DNA of 41,229 bases from Variovorax sp. E3 (GTDB lineage Bacteria; Pseudomonadota; Gammaproteobacteria; Burkholderiales; Burkholderiaceae_C), in contig NZ_MOWM01000057.1 in NCBI RefSeq assembly GCF_016082275.1, forward strand, positions 1 through 41,229. Reading direction: 5' to 3'. The number at the start of each line of letters is the position of its first letter. Position 1 is the stretch's first letter. The notes under the pieces are model-generated. The model was not told the DNA's origin, made no database searches, and saw only the letters and a list, made by a program, of their open reading frames with translations. Of this stretch, positions 26,392-35,962 are shown piece by piece. The position numbers and the translations under genes are program-made.

Positions 26392-26784
26392 ATGATCTAC
26401 GGCATTGGCACCGACATCTGCGACCTGCGTCGCATCGCCGCGACCTTCGAGCGCCAGGGCGAACGCTTCGCCCGCAAGGTGCTGAGCGACGCCGAGTTCG
26501 CCGTCTGGCAGGCCCGCAGCGCGCGCTGGCCCAAGCGCGGCCTCAGCTACCTCGCGACCCGCTTCTCCGCCAAGGAGGCGTTCAGCAAGGCCATCGGGCT
26601 GGGCATGCGCATGCCGATGAGCTGGCGCCTGTGCGAGATCGCCAACCTGCGCAGCGGCAAGCCCGTCATCGTGCTGCATGGCGAGCTGAAGGACTGGTTC
26701 GAGGCGCAGGGCCTCACGGCCCACGTGACCGTGACCGATGAAACCGAATACGCCGCGAGCTTCGTGGTGGTGGAGAAGGTATGA
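26392..26784 (+). CDS. acpS: Holo-ACP synthase (AcpS)
   Basis: AcpS transfers 4'-phosphopantetheine from CoA to the serine of ACP. It has 130 aa, the usual trimeric small form. The magnesium-binding residues are Asp8 in GIGTDICDL and Glu62 in FSAKEAFSKAIG. The pattern from RFSAKEA to GMRMPMSWRLCEI is canonical. Its substrate protein is encoded by acpP at 13278. The stop overlaps the nagZ start by four bases (ATGA). Confidence 0.95.
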   Translation: MIYGIGTDICDLRRIAATFERQGERFARKVLSDAEFAVWQARSARWPKRGLSYLATRFSAKEAFSKAIGLGMRMPMSWRLCEIANLRSGKPVIVLHGELKDWFEAQGLTAHVTVTDETEYAASFVVVEKV

Positions 26785-27863
26785 CGACCCCCGAGCTTGC
26801 TGCTCGCCCCCAAGCGCCGCTGATCATCGACGTGGCGGCAACCGCACTCAACGACGCCGACCGCCGGCGCTTGGCCAACCCGCTGGTCGGCGGCGTGATC
26901 CATTTCGCGCGCAACTGGCAGGACCGCGCGCAAATGACCGCCCTCAACGCCGAGATCAAGGCCATCCGGCCCGACTTGCTGATCTGCGTCGACCACGAAG
27001 GCGGCCGCGTGCAGCGTTTTCGCACCGACGGCTTCACGCGCCTGCCGTCGATGCGCGCGCTGGGCGAGTTGTGGATGCGCGACGCCATGCGCGCCACCCA
27101 GGCTGCGACGGCCGCCGGCCAGGTGCTCGCGGCCGAACTGCGCGCCTGCGGCGTCGACTTCAGCTTTGCGCCGGTGCTCGACCTCGACCACGGCGGCAGC
27201 GGCGTCATCGGCGACCGCAGCTTTCACCGCGACCCGCGCGTGGTGGCGTTGCTGGCCAAGAGCGTCATGCACGGCATGCTGCAGCAGGGCATGCGCAACT
27301 GCGGCAAGCACTTTCCGGGGCACGGCTTCGTCACGGCCGACTCGCACGTCGAGATCCCGGTCGACAAGCGCAGCCTCAAGGACATCCTGGCCGACGATGC
27401 GCGGCCCTACGACTGGCTGGCCGGCACGCTCACCGCCGTGATGCCGGCGCACGTGATCTATCCGAAGGTCGACAAGCGGCCGGCGGGCTTCTCGTCGAAA
27501 TGGCTCAAGGCCGTGCTGCGGCAGCGCTTCGCCTTCGACGGCGCGGTCTTCAGCGACGACCTGAGCATGGAAGCCGGGCGCTACATCGACGGCGAACTGC
27601 TGAGCTTCACCGACGCCGCGCTGGCGGCACTGGCGGCCGGATGCGACGTGGCTCTGCTGTGCAACCAGAGCATCGGCGACGGACAGTTGCTCGACGAGTT
27701 TCTGGGCGGATTCGAAGCGGCCGAACGCGCCGGGCGTTGGCAGCCCGATGCGGCCAGCGAGGCGCGCCGGCTGGCACTGCTGCCGCGGGATGCGGCGCCG
27801 GGTTGGGACGCGCTCGTCGCTTCGCGCGGCTATCGCGATGCGAGGCGAATGCTCGACATCTGA
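26781..27863 (+). CDS. nagZ: Beta-N-acetylglucosaminidase NagZ
   Basis: Family GH3 cytoplasmic enzyme of peptidoglycan recycling. It removes GlcNAc from GlcNAc-anhydroMurNAc peptides, producing signals that affect AmpC-type regulation. The 360-aa protein is a single-domain form. Boxes are VDHEGGRVQRF, SFAPVLDLDHG, IGDRSFHRDP, the flexible-loop GKHFPGHG with the catalytic histidine, and the nucleophilic aspartate in VFSDDLSMEA. Translation is coupled to acpS by the ATGA overlap. It is the last gene of the lepA-to-nagZ series, and a weak hairpin follows. Confidence 0.95.
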   Translation: MTTPELAARPQAPLIIDVAATALNDADRRRLANPLVGGVIHFARNWQDRAQMTALNAEIKAIRPDLLICVDHEGGRVQRFRTDGFTRLPSMRALGELWMRDAMRATQAATAAGQVLAAELRACGVDFSFAPVLDLDHGGSGVIGDRSFHRDPRVVALLAKSVMHGMLQQGMRNCGKHFPGHGFVTADSHVEIPVDKRSLKDILADDARPYDWLAGTLTAVMPAHVIYPKVDKRPAGFSSKWLKAVLRQRFAFDGAVFSDDLSMEAGRYIDGELLSFTDAALAALAAGCDVALLCNQSIGDGQLLDEFLGGFEAAERAGRWQPDAASEARRLALLPRDAAPGWDALVASRGYRDARRMLDI

Positions 27864-27873
27864 AGGCACCCGG

Positions 27874-27894
27874 CTGCGCCAGCGGCCGGCGCAG
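27874..27894 (+). other. GC-rich hairpin after nagZ (weak terminator candidate)
   Basis: A 7-bp perfect stem CTGCGCC/GGCGCAG with loop AGCGGCC lies 10 bp after the nagZ stop. No T-run follows, so it is not a standard intrinsic terminator. It may slow polymerase or mark a Rho-dependent end. Confidence 0.35.
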
Positions 27895-27998
27895 TCAATC
27901 GGCGGATCTGCGAAAAAGCTGGCAAATGCGGCCCATAGGCTGCCGGAGCCTTCCTGTACATTCAAACGCTGTCAATCAAGCAGCCACAGGGGGATTTC

Positions 27999-28673
27999 AT
28001 GGCGCACATCGGCGAATCGTGGCTCACCTTCGACAGCCTGACGCAACATGTCGTCAAGACGATCAATCCCCGGCGCATCCTGGACATCGGCGCGGGCGGC
28101 GGCAAATACGGCGCCCTGCTCAAGAACATCGTGCCTGAATGCGAGTTGACGGCGCTGGAGTGCGATGACGCGGCATTTCCTCAATTGCGCGAGGTGGGCT
28201 ACCACCAGATTTTGCCGATCACGGCCGACAAGCTGTATGAGCGCAGCAGCGACCTCTATGACGTCGTGATCCTGGGCGACGTCATCGAGCACATGCTTCA
28301 TTCGCAGGGCCGCGACCTGCTGGAGTTTCTCAACTACCGGTCGCGCTATCTCATCATTTCCACGCCGGAGTGCATGCCGATGAGCCGCCCGATCTTCTTC
28401 GAAGGCCACAACTCGCTCTGGCGCCCCGACTCCTTCGCGTGGCACGACTACTGGGCGCACCAGCAGTGCGGCGTGATGCATTTCTATCTGCTCAGGGGGC
28501 ATGACAACTGGGCGGGGCCAGGCTTGGCCGAGGTCGTGAGTGCGGTCAATGGCGCGGCGATCTTCAATGAGCACTCCAACGGCCGCAAGCAGCCCGTCGA
28601 CCTGACGATCCGCGATACGCGCTACAAGGAACCGATCGACGAGCACAACGTCGTGATGTTCCGCCCTTTGTGA
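27999..28673 (+). CDS. Class I SAM-dependent methyltransferase
   Basis: 224-aa protein with a Rossmann-type methyltransferase core. Motif I is ILDIGAGGGKYG (about residue 27), the acidic ribose-binding residue is in LTALECDD, and motif IV-like VVILGDVIEHM follows, as in Methyltransf_11/23 proteins. The C-terminal half is distinctive (HNSLWRPDSFAWHDYWAHQ), which I cannot assign to a substrate. A strong AGGGGGAT ribosome site lies about 6 nt before the ATG. It is followed 13 nt later by a glycosyltransferase whose Shine-Dalgarno overlaps this stop codon. The pair is probably an operon acting on a surface glycan; that is inference. Confidence 0.8.
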   Translation: MAHIGESWLTFDSLTQHVVKTINPRRILDIGAGGGKYGALLKNIVPECELTALECDDAAFPQLREVGYHQILPITADKLYERSSDLYDVVILGDVIEHMLHSQGRDLLEFLNYRSRYLIISTPECMPMSRPIFFEGHNSLWRPDSFAWHDYWAHQQCGVMHFYLLRGHDNWAGPGLAEVVSAVNGAAIFNEHSNGRKQPVDLTIRDTRYKEPIDEHNVVMFRPL

Positions 28674-28686
28674 GGGGACTTGTTTC

Positions 28687-29502
28687 ATGACGGAAGTCGA
28701 CAAGATTTCTCTTCGTGGTGTCGACGTCATCGTGTCGTACAGGGAGGCGACCGAAGAGCGGCGCGAGAACCTGTACGCCGTGCTGGCGCATCTGGCGTAC
28801 ACCTATACGGACTACAGGCTGTGGCTGATGGAAGCCGCGCCGGCGCCGCGCTTCGACTGGCAGCGGCTGCGCGACCCGAAGATCCGGCATGTCTTCATCC
28901 ATCACGAGGGGCCGTTTCCGAAGTCGATGCTCTACAACATGGGCGTTCGGCTGGCTCGCAGCCCGGTGATCTGCTTTCACGACGCCGACTCCATCGCGCA
29001 GCCCGCCACGTTGCGGGGCTGCATCGACGCCTTGCTCGACGGCAAGGAAAGCGACGTGCTGTGCCCCTACTGGAGCGTCATCAATGTGACCGGCGAGCTC
29101 AAGCAGGGCTTTATGACCGCGCCCGACTACGCCCGTTTCACCTCACTCGATCCGCAACAGCTTCCGCCGGACGCGAGCGTGCTGTATTCCAATGCCAACG
29201 GCGGCGTCGTGCTGTTCAAGCGGCACGAGTACATCCGGGTGGGAGGCTACAACGCGCGCCTGGAAGGGTGGGGCGGCGAAGACGACGAACTCCTGCGCCG
29301 CGCAAGCCGGTTGGGCCTGCGCTGGCACTCCATTGCGGTGCCGATGTTCCATCTGCACCACGACGCGGGTTCGCGCGATGCGTTGATCGAGAGCATCCGC
29401 GACACCGAGAACCTGCGGGCGTCGCAGGCCATCGAGACCATGTCGCAGGAAGAGGTCGAGGCGTTGGCGCGCGAGCTGTCCGCTTTCTTCGCGGCCGACT
29501 GA
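28687..29502 (+). CDS. Glycosyltransferase, GT-A fold (GT2/GT27-like, galactosyltransferase C-terminal motif)
   Basis: 271-aa glycosyltransferase without a membrane segment. The N-terminal GT-A half carries VDVIVSYREATEERRENL and a DXD-type motif in ICFHDADSIAQP. The C-terminal half has GGVVLFKRHEYIRVGGYNA and then GWGGEDDELLRR, the motif of the galactosyltransferase C-terminal domain shared by GT7 and GT27 enzymes. MFHLHHD is the usual metal-binding histidine region. It probably adds a hexose or N-acetylhexosamine to a glycan or protein; donor and acceptor are unknown. It ends exactly where the convergent gene on the other strand ends. Confidence 0.82.
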   Translation: MTEVDKISLRGVDVIVSYREATEERRENLYAVLAHLAYTYTDYRLWLMEAAPAPRFDWQRLRDPKIRHVFIHHEGPFPKSMLYNMGVRLARSPVICFHDADSIAQPATLRGCIDALLDGKESDVLCPYWSVINVTGELKQGFMTAPDYARFTSLDPQQLPPDASVLYSNANGGVVLFKRHEYIRVGGYNARLEGWGGEDDELLRRASRLGLRWHSIAVPMFHLHHDAGSRDALIESIRDTENLRASQAIETMSQEEVEALARELSAFFAAD

Positions 29503-30408
29503 TCAGGGGCGGGAGGCCGCCCTCAGGGTGTCCGCTCGCCATGTGAAGAACTCGTCGAGCGCGGGCCCCAGCACTGCCGTCTGGCTTCGCCGGCTGAAGG
29601 CCTCGAAGCCTTGATGCGCGAGCCGCTGGCGCAATTGCGGGGCGCTCATCAGCAGCACGGCCATGTCGGCCAGGTCATCGAAGGCGGCGCCCGCCATCGC
29701 CTGCCGAAGCTCCGGGTAGAAAATCTCGCTGTCCGCGTAGAGCTCGCACAGCACGGCCTTGCGTTGCCTGAACAACAGCGAAAGCCTGGGGAGTTCGACG
29801 ATGCGGGAGTTGTCGAAGAAGTGCATGTTGAGCACCAGCTTCGCGCGTCGGATCATCTGGTCGCGGTACGCGCTGTCCCACAGCTGGTTGTCGTTGCAGG
29901 CCACGTGCAAGCCCTTCTTTCGCATGGCATCGATGACGTGTGAGCGTCGCGGATTCAGCGAGCCGAAGAACAGCACGTCGATGTCCTGAGCGGCCTCGGG
30001 CAATACATCTTCAGGGCGCAGATTGCGCGCAGCCTCTTCCTCGTACCCCAGCGGAACGTGGTGGCCGTTGGCAATGCCCAGTTCGCCATATCGGGCCAGG
30101 TTGTGCTGGCTGTAGTCCCATACGTAGTGTTCACGCAGCAATGCCAGGTAGCCGTCGTTGCAAGCCTGCGAGCCCGCGACGAGCTGCTCGAAGTTCAGCA
30201 CGATGCAGTCGGCGTCCATGCCTCGCAGGGTTTCGGGCGCGAGGTGGTGCGCGAAGCAGACGACATTGACGGCGTCTTGGCGCAAGGCCGCATGTTCCGT
30301 GCTCACCTCGTGGCCCAGCTTCCTGGCGGCGATGACGAAGGTGTTCACCACGTCGCCGACCATGTGCGGCTCCGCGAGCGAGGTGAAGTGAAGCGGTACC
30401 GTCGTCAC
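29503..30408 (-). CDS. Glycosyltransferase-like protein (GT-B, CgeB/Glyco_trans_1_2 type)
   Basis: 301-aa protein. The N-terminal half is a Rossmann-like domain (FVIAARKLGHEVSTEH, CIVLNFEQLVAGS). The C-terminal half shows DIDVLFFGSLNPRRSHVIDAM and then MHFFDNSRIVELPRLSLLF, matching the glycosyltransferase pattern in which an ExxR-type helix contacts the nucleotide sugar. The start is GTG at 30408, 12 nt after the stop of the upstream methyltransferase, so the two form an operon on the minus strand. The donor sugar is unknown. It abuts the convergent glycosyltransferase gene with no intervening base and no terminator. Confidence 0.75.
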   Translation of the reverse strand: MTTVPLHFTSLAEPHMVGDVVNTFVIAARKLGHEVSTEHAALRQDAVNVVCFAHHLAPETLRGMDADCIVLNFEQLVAGSQACNDGYLALLREHYVWDYSQHNLARYGELGIANGHHVPLGYEEEAARNLRPEDVLPEAAQDIDVLFFGSLNPRRSHVIDAMRKKGLHVACNDNQLWDSAYRDQMIRRAKLVLNMHFFDNSRIVELPRLSLLFRQRKAVLCELYADSEIFYPELRQAMAGAAFDDLADMAVLLMSAPQLRQRLAHQGFEAFSRRSQTAVLGPALDEFFTWRADTLRAASRP

Positions 30409-30420
30409 CGCGTTCCTCGC

Positions 30421-31047
30421 CTATTGAAGGCCCAGGACGTTGCGCTTGTGATAGTAGTCGGCGAGCGCGGCCCGGAGCTCGGTCGCCTTCTGGATCGCCT
30501 CTGGAGACGCGTCCTTGCCCAGGCCGAAAAAGTAGAGGTCGTGGCTCGTGTGGTCGCAGTAGAACGACCACACGGAGAACCACGCGTCGCAGGGAATGAT
30601 CGCCTTGAAGTCGTCCTCGACCAGGTTGCGGTAGTAGCTCTGGTTCTTCTCCATGGTCAGCGGAGAATCGGTCGGCGTGTACTCGACCGTGCCGTGCTGC
30701 CTGCGGCCGGTGGACGCACAGGTCATCACCACGAGGCCCGATTCCTTGACCACCCGCAGCATGTTGAGCCAGGTCTTGCGCCAGCCTGGGTTGTGCTCCA
30801 TGGCCTCGCATGAAATCACCACGTCGAATTCGTTCGCCTTGGCGCCATGGTCCTCGCCGTAACAGACGAGGTCGACGCCCTTGCCTTCACCCACGTCGAG
30901 GCCGACGTATTCGCAGCCCTCGAAAAATGTTCGAACCGAGCCATTGATGTCGAGGCTGCCGATTTCCAGCACCTTCTTCTGCTGAAAGAACTCGCCGAGG
31001 AACTGCTTGATGCCACCGACGAAGAACAGCTGCTGGGGATGCGACAT
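30421..31047 (-). CDS. SAM-dependent methyltransferase (glycan cassette)
   Basis: 208-aa methyltransferase. Motif I is KVLEIGSLDINGS, the ribose-binding acidic residue is in YVGLDVGEGKGVD, and FDVVISCEAMEHN followed by VVKESGLVVMTCAS completes a Methyltransf_11-like core. The C-terminal part (YYRNLVEDDFKAIIPCD) is not recognisable. The frame extends upstream to 31365, but that part has no family features and overlaps ygjP on the same strand, so I place the start at ATG 31047 (MSHPQQLFFVGG). It is the first gene of a two-gene operon with the following glycosyltransferase. Its partner set on the other strand mirrors this layout. Confidence 0.78.
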   Translation of the reverse strand: MSHPQQLFFVGGIKQFLGEFFQQKKVLEIGSLDINGSVRTFFEGCEYVGLDVGEGKGVDLVCYGEDHGAKANEFDVVISCEAMEHNPGWRKTWLNMLRVVKESGLVVMTCASTGRRQHGTVEYTPTDSPLTMEKNQSYYRNLVEDDFKAIIPCDAWFSVWSFYCDHTSHDLYFFGLGKDASPEAIQKATELRAALADYYHKRNVLGLQ

Positions 31048-31142
31048 GGGTGTTTCTCTGCTCGGAAAGCGCGCAGTGTAGTCTTGCCCCCGCGCAAATC
31101 CACGCACCGCGCCACACCCGGCACGGCACTTGCGGGAAAAGT

Positions 31143-31706
31143 TTACGGTTGTGTCTCGGAAGCGTTCCAGCCCGTGCCGCTTGCGCCTTCCGGCACCAAC
31201 CAGAGCCGTTCCCCGCCCGAATCCAGATGCGTCAGGTACAGCCGCAAGTCGAACTCGAGCTGCTGGTATTCGGGCTCCATGTGCGTGCACAGCGCATAGA
31301 AGGCCTTGTCGTGGTCGCGCTCCTTCATGTGCGCGAGCTCGTGCACGGCGATCATGCGCAGCCACGCCAGCGGCACGTCCTTGAACAGGCTGGCCACGCG
31401 GATCTCCCGCTTGGCCTTGAGCTTGCCGCCCTGCACGCGCGACACCGTGGTGTGCGTGCCGAGCGCGTTGCGGATCACATGCAGCTTGTTGTCGAACTGC
31501 ACCTTCGACAGCGGCGAGGCGTTGCGCATGAAGTCGCTCTTGAGCTCGTTCACGTAGTCGTAGAGCGCCTTGTCGTTGCGGATGCCGTGCACGCCGTCCG
31601 GGTAGCGCTTGCTCAGCAGCGCGCCCAGGCTGTTCGCGTCGATGAGCTGCCGCACGCTTTGCTGCAGCGTCGGGGCGTAGCCCGCGAGGTAGCGCAGCGG
31701 CGTCAT
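31143..31706 (-). CDS. YgjP/SprT-like zinc metallopeptidase domain protein (DUF45)
   Basis: 187-aa protein of the YgjP (DUF45) family of putative zincin metallopeptidases. The zinc motif HELAHMKERDH gives His122, Glu123 and His126, with His132 nearby. The family also has a strand region before it (KLHVIRNALGTHTTVSR). Substrates are unknown, and proteolysis is an inference from the motif. The start ATG at 31706 lies four bases after the stop of the Hsp70-like gene. It probably shares a transcript with lysS and the Hsp70-like gene. Confidence 0.82.
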   Translation of the reverse strand: MTPLRYLAGYAPTLQQSVRQLIDANSLGALLSKRYPDGVHGIRNDKALYDYVNELKSDFMRNASPLSKVQFDNKLHVIRNALGTHTTVSRVQGGKLKAKREIRVASLFKDVPLAWLRMIAVHELAHMKERDHDKAFYALCTHMEPEYQQLEFDLRLYLTHLDSGGERLWLVPEGASGTGWNASETQP

Positions 31707-31710
31707 AGGG

Positions 31711-32963
31711 CTACGAGCAGGCCAGGCCGGCGGCCACGCCGCCGAACAGGTCGCCCTCGACCAGCAGCACGCCCGCGAAGCTCCTGCGCAGCGCCTGCTG
31801 GAAAGGCCGCAGCGCCGACGAGCCGCCCGTCAGGTAGATCGCGTCGAGGTCGTTGCTGCGCAGCCCCGCGCGCTTGACGCAGGCGTGGGCGCATGCGATC
31901 ACGTCGTCGAACTGGCTGGAGAGCTGCTGCACCATGTCTTCAGGCGACAGCACCGCGCCCAGGCCGGGCTCGGCGCACGACAGGTCGATGGTGGCCGGCA
32001 CGTCGCCGACCGACGCATCGATCTTGGCCTGCTCCACGGCCGCCAGGATGCGGTGGCCATGGCGCTCTTCGAGCACGGTCATGAGCCGGTCGTGCAGCCG
32101 CAGGTCGACGTAGCTGGTGCGCAGGTCCTTCGCCTGGCGCGTGGCCTTGGCGGCGTAGAGCCAGTTGATCAGGTGCCACGACGACAGGTCGAAGAACACG
32201 CCGCTGGGCACTTCGCGGCCTTGCGGGCCGTGGTGGCGAAAGCCCAGCAGGGGCATCACGCGGTCCAGGTTCAGGCGCTGGTCGTAGTCGGTGCCGCCGA
32301 TGTGCACGCCGGTGGTGGCCAGCACGTCGCCGCTGCGGTCGTCGTGCCTGGCGCGCTCGGGGCCCACGCGCACGACCGTGAAGTCGGAGGTGCCGCCGCC
32401 GATGTCGACGATCAGCACCACGGATTCCTTGGTGATGCGCTGCTCGTAGTCGAAGGCGGCCGCAATGGGCTCGAGCTGGAACGCGATGTCGCGAAAGCCC
32501 GCCGCGCGCGCCGCGACGCGCAGGCTCTGCTCGGCGCGTTCGTCGCGCTTGCTGTCGTCGTCCACGAAGTGCACCGGGCGGCCGATCACGACCTGCTCGG
32601 GCTTGCGGCCCAGCTCCTTGCCGGCGCGATGGGCCAGCTCGTGCAGGAAGCGCGCGATGATGTCCTCGAAGCTCACCAGGCCGTCGTAGATGGCGGTCTT
32701 TTCCTGCATCAGCGGACTGCCGAGCAGGCTTTTCAGCGAGCGCATCAGGCGGCCTTCGTAGCCCGCCAGGTAAAGCGCCACGGCCTCGCGGCCGAAGTGC
32801 GTCGTGCGGTCTTCGGCGTTGAAGAAGATCGCGGTGGGCAGCGTGGTGGCCGCGCCCTCGATGGGCAACAGGCGGGCGACGCCGTCGACCCGGCAGGCCA
32901 CGGCGGAGTTGGAGGTGCCGAAGTCGATGCCGATCGTCGGCAGCGACGACGGTGACGACACGC

Positions 32964-32967
<4 letters not shown>
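31711..32967 (-). CDS. Hsp70-family ATPase, short YegD-like
   Basis: 418-aa actin/Hsp70-fold protein. The nucleotide-binding boxes are phosphate-1 GIDFGTSNSAVA, phosphate-2 VDIGGGTSDFTVV and adenosine motif YLTGGSSALRPFQQAL. The length covers only the ATPase domain; the peptide-binding domain of DnaK is absent. It resembles E. coli YegD (YegD-type Hsp70 homologue), whose function is unknown. The start is TTG at 32967, overlapping the lysS stop as TTGA; GTG at 32961 is an alternative two codons in. It lies between lysS and the YgjP-type protease gene. Confidence 0.85.
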
Positions 32968-34510
<1,543 letters not shown>

Positions 34511-34615
34511 GGGGGGCGGGTGGCGCGCAACCGGGAGCGTGCGCGGGGCTGGCATTTTAGCCCATCGGGTTTGAACGACGGCGGGCCCCAAGTGCCCGCC
34601 AATCCTGCGCAAAGC

Positions 34616-34632
34616 GCTACAAAAAATGTAGC
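34616..34632. repeat. Small stem-loop GCTACA-A5-TGTAGC
   Basis: A 6-bp perfect stem with an AAAAA loop in the 125-bp gap between lysS and the Lon-domain gene. It has the same design as 2279-2297. It might also act as a weak end for the Lon-domain gene transcript on the minus strand, but no T-run follows. Confidence 0.45.
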
Positions 34633-34635
34633 TGC

Positions 34636-35280
34636 CTATTCAGTGATGCCCGTGCGCGCCAGCAGATCGCTCACCAGCTCCAGGCGCATCAGCGGGCTGT
34701 CGAGTTCCATCAGCCGTTGCCGCAGCTCGAGCTGCATCGGCACCAGCTCGCACCAGCGGTTGGCCACCCAGCCGCAGTCGTCGAGCCGGTAGGGGGCGCC
34801 GATGGGTAGCCGCACCGATTCGCCTTGCGCGCGGCGCCGTTCTTCCAGCGTGTCGATCAGGCGTTGCAGTGCGGTGGCGGTGTGCTTCAGGTCGTCGGGG
34901 ATCTCGAGCGCGATGTCGTCGTTCACGGCCTCGACCTCGGCCACCCACAGGCCGTGCTTCTGCAGCTCGGTCTGGCGCACGCGAAAGCGCTGCGTACCGA
35001 CGCACTCGATCTGCAGCAGGCCGCTCTGCGGCGATTCGAATTCGCGGATCACGGCCAGCGTGCCGATGCCGGCGAAGCTCTCGGTGTCGGCGCCGGCCTT
35101 GCGCACTTCGCTGCCGCTGGTGAGACTCACCACGCCGAAGGGTGCGTCGGCCTTGCGGCACTTGCCGATCATGTCGAGGTAACGGACCTCGAAGATGCGC
35201 AATGGAAGCAGCCCGCCCGGAAACAGGACTGTGCCGAGCGGGAACAATGGCAGTGAATGCAAAAGGGGTTGTGTCGTCAT
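34636..35280 (-). CDS. Lon N-terminal (substrate-binding) domain protein
   Basis: 214-aa stand-alone LON substrate-binding domain without ATPase or protease parts. The start LHSLPLFPLGTVLFPGGLLPLRIFEVRYLDM is the classic Lon-N pattern, followed by FGVVSLTSGSEV, then GIGTLAVIREFE and IECVGTQRFRV. A helical tail completes it. Such proteins are widespread; the function is unproven, and a role in protein quality control is only suggested. The start ATG 35280 has an AAGG ribosome site 7 nt upstream, favouring it over an upstream in-frame extension. It is divergent from the YggT gene. Confidence 0.88.
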   Translation of the reverse strand: MTTQPLLHSLPLFPLGTVLFPGGLLPLRIFEVRYLDMIGKCRKADAPFGVVSLTSGSEVRKAGADTESFAGIGTLAVIREFESPQSGLLQIECVGTQRFRVRQTELQKHGLWVAEVEAVNDDIALEIPDDLKHTATALQRLIDTLEERRRAQGESVRLPIGAPYRLDDCGWVANRWCELVPMQLELRQRLMELDSPLMRLELVSDLLARTGITE

Positions 35281-35329
35281 CGAAGAACCTTGCATGGCTA
35301 TCATCGCATTCCGCTCACGGCTGCGCCCC

Positions 35330-35890
35330 ATGCTCTATCAGATTCCTTCGTTCCTCCTCGACGTGATCGTCGGCCTGCTCGGCGGCGCCTGCCTGCTTCG
35401 TCTTTACATGCAGTACCACCGGGTGCCCTTCGGCAACCCGCTGGGGCGCTTCGTGTTCGCCATCACCGACTGGATCGTGCTGCCGCTGCGGCGCATCGTG
35501 CCGTCGGTCAAGCGCTGGGACCTCGCGAGCCTGATCGCGGCGTGGCTGCTGGTGCTCGTGAAGTTCCTGCTGCTCTGGCTGCTGATCGGCAACCTCGGGC
35601 GTATCGCGACCTTGCCGTTGGTGTCGCTGGTGGGGCTGATGCAGCTCGCGGTCTCGGGCCTGACGGCGCTGCTGGTGGTGTACGCGGTGCTGTCGTGGAT
35701 TCCGGGCGCCTCGCCGATGCTGCTCGACCTGATCTCGCGCCTGGCCGAGCCGATGGTGCGGCCGTTCCGGCGCTTCATTCCGCTGATCGGCGGCATCGAC
35801 CTGTCGCCGCTGGCCGCCATCGTGGTGCTGCAGGTGGTGGCGATCGTGCTGAGCAACCTGCTCGTGTTCGCCTACCAGCTGACGTTCTGA
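35330..35890 (+). CDS. YggT family membrane protein
   Basis: 186-aa integral membrane protein made of two YggT repeats. The first is MLYQIPSFLLDVIVGLLGGACLLRLYM with the conserved NPLGRFV turn. The second, at about residues 85-180, carries VVYAVLSWIPGASPM and the paired loop LAEPMVRPFRRFIP. I count four to five hydrophobic helices. E. coli YggT has been linked to osmotic or ion tolerance, and homologues in other bacteria to division and membrane organisation; its role here is unknown. The start MLYQI matches family members, while a longer in-frame ATG at 35294 adds a non-conserved 12-residue head. A terminator follows directly. Confidence 0.88.
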   Translation: MLYQIPSFLLDVIVGLLGGACLLRLYMQYHRVPFGNPLGRFVFAITDWIVLPLRRIVPSVKRWDLASLIAAWLLVLVKFLLLWLLIGNLGRIATLPLVSLVGLMQLAVSGLTALLVVYAVLSWIPGASPMLLDLISRLAEPMVRPFRRFIPLIGGIDLSPLAAIVVLQVVAIVLSNLLVFAYQLTF

Positions 35891-35902
35891 AGCTCGCAAG
35901 CA

Positions 35903-35937
35903 AAAAAGGCCCGGGTGCATCGCACCCGGGCCTTTTT
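35903..35937. terminator. Bidirectional Rho-independent terminator between yggT and accD
   Basis: An 11-bp GC-rich perfect stem (GGCCCGGGTGC with GCACCCGGGCC, loop ATC) is flanked by A5 on the left and T5 on the right. It therefore works on both strands, ending yggT (plus) and the fimV-truA-trpFBA-accD unit (minus). Confidence 0.93.
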
Positions 35938-35962
35938 GCATTGGCTGGCGGTAAGTGCTCGC

